DNA from: JAWWBS01 sp033720815
GTDB lineage: Bacteria > Pseudomonadota > Gammaproteobacteria > Natronospirales > JAJUFS01
Length of the DNA: 23,226 nt
Assembly: GCA_033720815.1 (NCBI GenBank)
Contig: JAWWBT010000019.1
Location: 1 to 23,226, forward strand
Direction of reading: 5' to 3'
Shown here one piece after another: positions 1 through 5,487 of the stretch. Below the pieces are notes generated by a model that was given only the letters and a program-made list of their open reading frames with translations, made no database searches and was not told where the DNA came from. The position numbers and the translations under genes were made by a program. Positions within the stretch are counted from its first letter, which is position 1; the number at the start of each line of letters is the position of its first letter.

Positions 1-796
1 CAACTCTAAGGAGTGCTTTAGAGTCCAAATCTCCGCGAAACACCATCTCTGCGAGAGAAGGAATTCCTTCCAGCTGATGCATGTCAGAGATAACTTTAGA
101 AACTGACGTGTCGTTGACGGCAAGGCCCGATACAACATTTCCTAAATCATCAAACTCGAACGTGCCAAGTAAAGCGAGCACTTCCTGATCAAAAAAGAAA
201 TGGCTCTTATTAGAACAAGCCAGACTAAGTATCCCGACTAAAGCCTGATGCATACCAATATTGCGATGCTGCCACTCCGAATAGCCGCTGGGTATTTCAA
301 GAAGATCTTGAACTGACCCTTCCCAATAAGACTGTAAAAAACTATTTGCGGCGGACACCAGGCTAGCGTCTAAGGAAACTCTATTCGTAATACTGTGACG
401 CTCTACCAGTTGAATAACGTCGGAGACACTGCTTGGGTCGTAGAATCTCGCTTTCAATGCGTTATGCAGCCCAGAATAGAACATGCTGATGCTATTTTGA
501 GGCTCGTAAACTAACCCCTGATAATTACCCACACTGACGTCGGGAATAGTTGAGAATTTCAATTTCCCTTCACTGAGGTAATCTCTAAGGTCATCGAATC
601 CAAGCGCAGCATCGAGAAATACGATATTTTCTACTGTTGCCGGAATAATTACCGCTTCGTAAAGCAACATTTTATCGCCAAGTGTTGCGAGCAACTGACT
701 TGGGACGGATGGCTGATTTCGCCAATGCTCCCCAAACACTGCGGGCACGGATAAATCTCCTGAAAACCCTATCTCCTTGGGAAACCAATCATTCAT
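1..796 (-). CDS. Unknown protein, third gene of the RT-polymerase cassette (3' end outside window)
   Basis: A minus-strand reading frame is open from about 853 to the left edge, giving 265 codons from the ATG at 796 without a stop, so the C terminus lies outside the window. I do not recognise the family. The product begins MNDWFPKEIGFSGDLS and looks soluble and globular: mixed alpha/beta composition, no signal peptide, no membrane segment, no obvious nuclease or nucleotide-binding motif. It lies on the same strand as the RT and polymerase genes, 135 bases after the polymerase stop, and shares their lower GC. The start is uncertain: no good Shine-Dalgarno precedes the ATG, the frame continues upstream with protein-like sequence (FGIRFYPVDGVLVWV) to a TGA at 854-856, a GTG at 826 is an alternative, and a frameshift near 850 could join it to an ATG at 857. 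By position it may be an effector or accessory subunit; this is a guess from context only. Confidence 0.7.
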   Translation of the reverse strand, partial: MNDWFPKEIGFSGDLSVPAVFGEHWRNQPSVPSQLLATLGDKMLLYEAVIIPATVENIVFLDAALGFDDLRDYLSEGKLKFSTIPDVSVGNYQGLVYEPQNSISMFYSGLHNALKARFYDPSSVSDVIQLVERHSITNRVSLDASLVSAANSFLQSYWEGSVQDLLEIPSGYSEWQHRNIGMHQALVGILSLACSNKSHFFFDQEVLALLGTFEFDDLGNVVSGLAVNDTSVSKVISDMHQLEGIPSLAEMVFRGDLDSKALLRV

Positions 797-877
797 ATAT
801 GTAACCCATACCAAAACCCCATCCACCGGGTAGAATCGAATTCCAAACTTTCCTCATTTACCGCGCCAGCATGTTTT

Positions 878-919
878 GAGTCAGAGTAAAAATACAATGC
901 TGTATTTTCACTCTGAGTC
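878..919 (-). ncRNA. Strong hairpin between polymerase gene and third gene; candidate structured RNA
   Basis: Two 19-base arms (878-896 and 901-919) fold around a 4-base loop. Read as minus-strand RNA the stem has one mismatch (880/917) and one G-U wobble (888/909). On the plus strand the wobble becomes an A-C mismatch, so the structure fits the RNA of the cassette better. No U-tract follows on either strand and the stem is AU-rich near the loop, so it is not a typical intrinsic terminator. It could be an RNA processing or stability element, a regulatory structure for the third gene, or part of a noncoding RNA used by the RT. The structure is seen in the sequence; its role is not known. Confidence 0.5.
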
Positions 920-931
920 TAGTTGCATTGC

Positions 932-2494
932 CTAGACAGAGCTTCGAAAACTCTTTTCGTCAACTTGGAAATGAGATCCTGGAAATATTTCTTCTGGAGC
1001 CTCTTCGAAAGCGCTCACAAGTTGTCGAGTAACTCTATCTTTCTCAGCCTTAGACACCTCAAATACCGCACCATCATGCATCGGCAAAAGCAACCTTGCT
1101 CCTTTGGCTTCTTCACTGCATCGAAGGATGGCGAGCTTCAATAGCAGGGCCCCAGTACCCTGAAGATAATGGCTCAAAAGTCGGCGCCCGTTTTTTACCG
1201 GGCTGAGAAACATATAACGGTGATTTCCCATTTCGGTGGAAATCGAACCTACACGCGAATATTCAGACAACAAGTCTTTCAGAAACACGTCGAGGCCTGG
1301 CAAATTGCTTTTTAGGAGTCGAATTGATTCTCGAGTTTTCGCAAAAGAAACGCCAAATGATTCCTTTAAAAGTCGCTCCAACTTCTTCTCTCCAATACCG
1401 TACAAATAAGACATAACGACGACCTTTGCCGTATCTCGATCAATCTGTCCTCCAAGTGCGAACGCAAGGCTTTCATAGATATCTAAACGAGATTTGTTAA
1501 CACCGATCGAAGCAAGAAGAATTGCTGGCTCGAACTGACGGTAATCGATGTAAACGAAGGACCTATCCTTGGCTGGTACGACGATGTTACGAAAATGCTT
1601 CGGAAGATTCTGGATTGACGGGTCTTTGACTAATATCCGTGAAGTGACAGTGCCTGACAGATCAAAAACCGGATACGCTCTATTACTCCGCCCTGGAAAA
1701 CAGCGAAGAAGAATGGATTTATACCTCGAAAGTTTTTTTATGCGCGTCCAACTCCTGACAAGGGGCGACTTTGCATCTTCAAGAATCTTCCACTCAGCAG
1801 CCTTTTCACGAAAAAGCTCTTCGCTCCACGCGGGAAGACCAGACTCTCTAAACACCTTCGAGACGCGTTCTTTATCTGTCCAATCCTGAATCTTAAAGTC
1901 TACCCGTAGATTCCTTTCAATCGCGCGAATCTCTTTGTCAATATTTTCAAGATGCAGTTGAAGAAGGTCCCTACTAATCTTGACCCCTCTATACTCAGCC
2001 TTAGTGATTATCGAAGCCAATGGTTTCTCTACGGACTCCCATCGATTGATTTCATTTTTTTCTCTGAGCTGAGATAGAAGAATTGAATACGTCTCGGACA
2101 GCCAATTCGCTTTTTTCTTCAAATCGTTTTTTCGTAAGGATGCATGCACCTCCTTCTGAGCTAAAGAAAATTTAGTAGGGACTGGACGACCGGTAAGCTT
2201 TGATAGCAAATTCAGCGTTCTACGTGGATCCTTTATCGCCCTGGAGAATCCAGGCCTCCCGGCCGCTAGAACAGCCATATCTGCGATGTCCACTAAAGCG
2301 ATGACTTTCTTCGATCCTGACTCCCGGATTATGTCGAGCAAAATTGAAGACTGTACGCAGCAGAAGGTGACTTTACTTTTAAGCAGTTTGGAAAGACTCA
2401 AATGTGAGTATTCACCAGAAATAGGGTCGTAAACACAGAAGTGCTGTTCGCCAGGCGCTTCTATTCTTCTCAAGTCATACGCTAAAAACTTCAT
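932..2494 (-). CDS. Family A DNA polymerase, stand-alone Klenow-like, RT-associated
   Basis: A 520-residue template-dependent DNA polymerase of the Pol I family without the N-terminal 5' nuclease. The polymerase domain is clear: TSRI/DPSIQNLP at about 284-298 corresponds to TGRLSS/DPNLQNIP of Pol I, motif A is DYRQFEPAIL (D317), motif B is RDTAKVVVMSYLYG (R353, K357, M361, Y365) and motif C is MHDGAVFEV (H473, D474). The two metal-binding Asp are kept. R437 and Q445 match Pol I R841 and Q849. Position 361 is Met where Pol I has Phe762, and 475 is Gly where Pol I has Glu883. Residues 1-150 resemble a shrunken 3'-5' exonuclease domain: YDLR near residue 7 may stand for exo I and NWLSETYSILLSQL for exo III, both lacking key acidic residues, so proofreading is probably absent. 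Its ATG overlaps the RT stop as ATGA, implying coupled translation. This is not the housekeeping polA (about 900 residues). Gene identity is firm; its role is inferred. Confidence 0.9.
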   Translation of the reverse strand: MKFLAYDLRRIEAPGEQHFCVYDPISGEYSHLSLSKLLKSKVTFCCVQSSILLDIIRESGSKKVIALVDIADMAVLAAGRPGFSRAIKDPRRTLNLLSKLTGRPVPTKFSLAQKEVHASLRKNDLKKKANWLSETYSILLSQLREKNEINRWESVEKPLASIITKAEYRGVKISRDLLQLHLENIDKEIRAIERNLRVDFKIQDWTDKERVSKVFRESGLPAWSEELFREKAAEWKILEDAKSPLVRSWTRIKKLSRYKSILLRCFPGRSNRAYPVFDLSGTVTSRILVKDPSIQNLPKHFRNIVVPAKDRSFVYIDYRQFEPAILLASIGVNKSRLDIYESLAFALGGQIDRDTAKVVVMSYLYGIGEKKLERLLKESFGVSFAKTRESIRLLKSNLPGLDVFLKDLLSEYSRVGSISTEMGNHRYMFLSPVKNGRRLLSHYLQGTGALLLKLAILRCSEEAKGARLLLPMHDGAVFEVSKAEKDRVTRQLVSAFEEAPEEIFPGSHFQVDEKSFRSSV

Positions 2495-4149
2495 GGCGAA
2501 GAACCCAATCCAAAATCACCCTCAAAACCAAAGTCTGCAAGTGACGTCAACTCAGGAAGTGTTAAATAGCCTTCCTTTCTGGCGCGCCTATTCAACCTTG
2601 TATAACTTCCAACGAGGGGCTTGAGAACATGAGATTGGACGTGACGTTGAATCCAGGGCCTGTAACGTAACCGGGACACAGCGATTAGCGCATTACGCTG
2701 CGAAATTAGAGTCCGAAACCTATTAAATCGCCGCGCAATATAGCGGCGGTCGTGATCATCCCCCATTTCGGCGAGGTAAATTACCGCACCGGCATGCTCT
2801 CCAGGCCTTGCGATATCCTCTACGTTATTTAAAATCTCGCGAGCTTCACGAACCAGCGTAACCCGCCTTAATTTGATATCTGCGAGCAAAAGCCAAAGAT
2901 GATATCTCTGCCATGAGTATATCCGGACTTTCTCTGACCCAAAGACGCGTACCAAGCGCTCTTTAGAAGCCCGGGATAATTTTGCAACTCGGAGGTACTT
3001 AATTAGCTGATCAGAAACAGATGGGTAGTCGGTTAGTGCATCAATGACTTGGTCATTAAAGCGTTCGAAATCGGCGCGGCGACGGAATGGCTCTGTTGCA
3101 GATATCCGCAGATATCGCGATAAAACTGCCCGAAACGCTCTCTCTCCGAACGATTGGTTATCAATTAGAGTTTCGAGCTTATCCTGAAGCACTAACAACG
3201 CTCGAAAGATATTTCGAGTGTTGCCACTATTCATCCAGTTGCTAATAGCCTCGAGACCATAATCTCTCTCAAAGGCCAGATCATTCAGCTTTTCATCACC
3301 CGCGCGAAGGATGAACGTTTTTTTGGCATTAACATTTAACCCGATTCGCCGAAGCCTCCTTGTTAACACCTTTAATGCGATTCGAGCTTCTGCTTCGCTA
3401 TCACACGCGACTCTGATGTCATCCATATAGCGCATGTACCCTGGCCACTGCTTTGACATCAGAGCATCCAACCTTGCTAGAAAGATATTTCCAATGATCG
3501 ATGATGCATCTCTGTTTTGAGGTATACCTAAACCGTCGTATTTGCTCCAAGTTTTGAGCATTCTCCGTAAGTTAAGCCAAGCTTTAAATACGACTTTTCG
3601 CTGCTCGCGCTCAAGATTCTTAATGAGTGCCCGAATTTCTTTATCGATGCGGTCGATATCAGCAGATTCGAAATAGTTCGCTATATCCGTAAAGAGAATC
3701 CACTCTGCTCCTGCATCAAGTTCAGCGGACATCGCTTCCTCAAACCGGGTCCACGAATCTACGCCATTCTTGAGTAGGTACCGTCGGCGGTATCGCATGT
3801 CTGTAAGCCTGTGGCTAAAGACGACTGGGGGCAGTTGCTCATCAAGACTCTCTATGAGAATGGTAGCGAAAGCTTGATAGGCGATTCGATCCTGTGGAAC
3901 GAGCTCGAGACCGTAACGTAGCGTAAACGGTGGCTTTGGAATATCTATTTGCGTCGAAGGATTTCCCGAATATACCTTCCAAGGGGCCTTGAAATAGTCC
4001 TGAAAGAGCTTGTAAAAGTTTCTACTGTTATCTAGGACATCCTTGAACTGCAAAGGGTCTGGAAACCAATCATCTCTCAAGTCTTGGTTCAAGTAGCGCC
4101 GAATAGCTTTTCGATTGAACTGGATACCGTTTATCTTCAATTCGGTCAT
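2491..4149 (-). CDS. Reverse transcriptase, Abi/UG-like (putative defence RT)
   Basis: A 552-residue RNA-directed DNA polymerase. RT motifs run in order: an R-rich fingers segment (FSHRLTDMRYRRRY, about 111-124), motif A ILFTDIANYF with D155, motif B GIPQNRDASSIIGNIFL at about 208-224, motif C YMRYMDDIRV with D243-D244, and motif D-like LRRIGLNVNAKKTF. The catalytic Asp triad is intact. Motif B has PQN where retrons and group II introns usually have PQG. No maturase (X), endonuclease or retron signature is seen. Residues from about 300 to the end form a long, charged alpha-helical region like the HEAT-type C-terminal domain of Abi/UG RTs. A mobile intron is unlikely because of this C terminus and the overlapping polymerase gene. 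The only in-frame ATG, at 4149, directly follows a terminator U-tract and has no clear Shine-Dalgarno. It is the first gene of the cassette. RT identity is certain; the assignment to Abi/UG is likely, and I cannot name the subgroup. Confidence 0.93.
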   Translation of the reverse strand: MTELKINGIQFNRKAIRRYLNQDLRDDWFPDPLQFKDVLDNSRNFYKLFQDYFKAPWKVYSGNPSTQIDIPKPPFTLRYGLELVPQDRIAYQAFATILIESLDEQLPPVVFSHRLTDMRYRRRYLLKNGVDSWTRFEEAMSAELDAGAEWILFTDIANYFESADIDRIDKEIRALIKNLEREQRKVVFKAWLNLRRMLKTWSKYDGLGIPQNRDASSIIGNIFLARLDALMSKQWPGYMRYMDDIRVACDSEAEARIALKVLTRRLRRIGLNVNAKKTFILRAGDEKLNDLAFERDYGLEAISNWMNSGNTRNIFRALLVLQDKLETLIDNQSFGERAFRAVLSRYLRISATEPFRRRADFERFNDQVIDALTDYPSVSDQLIKYLRVAKLSRASKERLVRVFGSEKVRIYSWQRYHLWLLLADIKLRRVTLVREAREILNNVEDIARPGEHAGAVIYLAEMGDDHDRRYIARRFNRFRTLISQRNALIAVSRLRYRPWIQRHVQSHVLKPLVGSYTRLNRRARKEGYLTLPELTSLADFGFEGDFGLGSSP

Positions 4150-4182
4150 AAAAAAAGCGCCATCTTTTCCGATGACGCTTTT
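4150..4182 (-). terminator. Rho-independent terminator after nrdJb, abutting the RT start codon
   Basis: Arms 4153-4164 and 4171-4182 form a 12-bp stem (one G-U on the minus strand) with a 6-base loop. On the minus strand it is followed by seven U (4156-4150), and the RT ATG begins at the next base. It lies 37 bases after the nrdJb stop and should end the nrdJ transcript. On the plus strand the wobble becomes a C-A mismatch and only four T follow, so it is mainly a minus-strand terminator. Confidence 0.85.
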
Positions 4183-4219
4183 CTAGCAGACCACTCAGGT
4201 TTTGTCTGTCAGCAAATGC

Positions 4220-4921
4220 TTACCCGCACTTGCTATCCCCGCAGCTCAGGCAGGTCATGCAGCCATCCATCATCACGACGGCGGCGGTGTTGCACTTGGC
4301 GCAGAGCGTAGCGCCGGCCGGGTAGTCGCTTTCGGTAAAGGCGTCTTTCTGCTTGTTCTGCGCTTCGAACTCGGCGCGCTTCTGCTGGACGAGTGCCTTC
4401 TGGTGTTCGTCCAGGCCTTCTTCCTTGATGAGGCCAATGGTCTTCAGGTGGTCTTCGATCACGGCGCCGATTTCAGCGATGAGCGACGGCATGAACTTGC
4501 CGCCCGGCTTCCAGTAGCCACCACGCGGGTCGAACACGGCCTTGAGCTCTTCCACCAGGAAGGTGACATCGCCACCCTTGCGGAACACGGCGGAGATGAT
4601 TCGCGTGAGCGCGACGATCCACTGGAAGTGGTCGAGGTTCTTCGAGTTGATGAAGATTTCGAACGGGCGGCGCTGCTCGTGGTCGGTGCCCTTGTTCAGC
4701 ACGATGTCGTTGATGGTGATGTACATCGCGTGATCAGACACCGGGGTCTTCACCTTGTAGGTGGAGCCGATGAGCATTTCCGGGCGTTCGACCGCCTCGG
4801 TCATGTGGATGACGTTGCTGCCTTCTTCCTTGCGGATTTGCGGCGCTTCGGCTTCCTTCTTTTCTTCTTCCGGCTTTACGACGCCGTAATCCGTAATCTT
4901 TTTTTCGATCTTGATGGCCAT
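4220..4921 (-). CDS. nrdJb: Class II ribonucleotide reductase, C-terminal subunit NrdJb
   Basis: A 233-residue C-terminal part of the split adenosylcobalamin-dependent ribonucleoside-diphosphate reductase known from Pseudomonas (NrdJa plus NrdJb). It carries the end of the reductase fold (about 45-165: TYKVKTPVSDHAMYITIN and FEIFINSKN; R-rich IISAVFRKGG) and a C-terminal cysteine cluster: C207, C210, C221, C224, C227 and C232. The first four or five resemble a zinc-ribbon, and the CGDSKCG tail is where class II enzymes keep the redox cysteines that re-reduce the active site. A charged Glu/Lys-rich segment lies at 17-35. The start is supported by AGGA 11-14 bases before the ATG. The partner nrdJa lies upstream on the same strand, but 566 bases away, an unusually wide gap for this pair. 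The gene ends 37 bases before its terminator. Confidence 0.95.
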   Translation of the reverse strand: MAIKIEKKITDYGVVKPEEEKKEAEAPQIRKEEGSNVIHMTEAVERPEMLIGSTYKVKTPVSDHAMYITINDIVLNKGTDHEQRRPFEIFINSKNLDHFQWIVALTRIISAVFRKGGDVTFLVEELKAVFDPRGGYWKPGGKFMPSLIAEIGAVIEDHLKTIGLIKEEGLDEHQKALVQQKRAEFEAQNKQKDAFTESDYPAGATLCAKCNTAAVVMMDGCMTCLSCGDSKCG

Positions 4922-5133
4922 GTTTCCTGCTCCTGGCAGCGCGTTTCGCAGCTGCGGTGTTGCTTCCTGTTTGGTTCTTTCCCGGATTTCGCTTCGCTCT
5001 ATCCGGGCTACTTGTTCCTGCGGTGGAGAGGTTCTACCCCCTCTCCCCGGCCCTCTCCCACCAGGGGAGAGGGAGTGTTCCGTTTTCCTCTTCCGCGAAT
5101 GGAGAGGGAGTATCCAGTCACTTCGGGGAGAAG

Positions 5134-5163
5134 TTATCCGGGCGCGTTTCCGCGCCCGGATAA
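5134..5163. repeat. Perfect 13-bp inverted repeat (4-base loop)
   Basis: Arms 5134-5146 (TTATCCGGGCGCG) and 5151-5163 pair perfectly around TTTC. It has no T-run on either side, so it is probably a REP/BIME-type palindrome or an RNA-stabilising structure within the nrdJ transcript rather than a terminator. Confidence 0.75.
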
Positions 5164-5304
5164 AAAGTGCGACCCTCCCCTAGCAAAGATCGCGTTGGGC
5201 TTTCGCCCTACCCCCGAAGCCCCTGCTTCGTTCGTTACCTCATCCGTGTGGTGAGGGTGTTTCGTTTGGGGTGATGAGGGTTTACCCCCTCTCCCCGGGT
5301 TCTT

Positions 5305-5334
5305 ACTGGATTCCCGCCTTCGCGGGAATGACGC
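5305..5334. repeat. Dispersed palindromic repeat (GGATTCCCGC...GCGGGAATGACG type)
   Basis: ATTCCCGC (5310-5317) and GCGGGAAT (5322-5329) form an 8-bp stem with a CTTC loop, flanked by ACTGG and GACG. This core is an intergenic repeat I know from many proteobacterial genomes. Other copies would be expected elsewhere in this genome but cannot be checked here. Confidence 0.7.
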
Positions 5335-5487
5335 CAGTTTCGTATTTTCGAAAAATTCCTTATCTCGCACAGCCAGGTGGTGTGATGGCAAGGCGGGTTT
5401 CGGTCCGAGCACCGGAGTTACCGGTTGCGTAATGAGGATGCGAGGACCGAGACCCAACGCAGCCAGCGCCCGCCTGGCGCAGCGAGA

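Larger units (their letters stand above)
4922..5487. repeat. 566-bp spacer between nrdJa and nrdJb made of palindromic repeats
   Basis: No gene is seen here. The stretch is a patchwork of inverted repeats. At 4981-5007, CCCGGAT and ATCCGGG bracket a CGCTTCGCT core, a common proteobacterial REP-like form. At 5051-5073 a CCCTCTCCC/GGGAGAGGG hairpin occurs, with a second ACCCCCTCTCCCCGG segment near 5284 matching one near 5035. At 5134-5163 a perfect 13-bp stem has a TTTC loop. At 5310-5329 ATTCCCGC and GCGGGAAT surround a CTTC loop, part of the widespread TGGATTCCCGCCTTCGCGGG form. A GCCAG/CTGGC stem lies at 5462-5478, just after nrdJa. None has a U-tract. Any ORFs here are translations of the repeats. 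Confidence 0.8.

Noticed and set aside
878..919. Reading the hairpin as an intrinsic terminator
   Set aside because: No U-tract on either strand, and AU-rich stem near the loop.
2491..4149. Retron or group II intron for the RT
   Set aside because: No maturase or endonuclease domain, no intron domain V-like motif or msr/msd-like inverted repeats found near the gene, and the RT overlaps a polymerase gene.
4150..4219. Attachment site or target-site duplication at the cassette edge
   Set aside because: The left end of the cassette is outside the window, so no flanking repeat can be compared; only a 5-bp CAGAC/GTCTG inverted repeat is seen.
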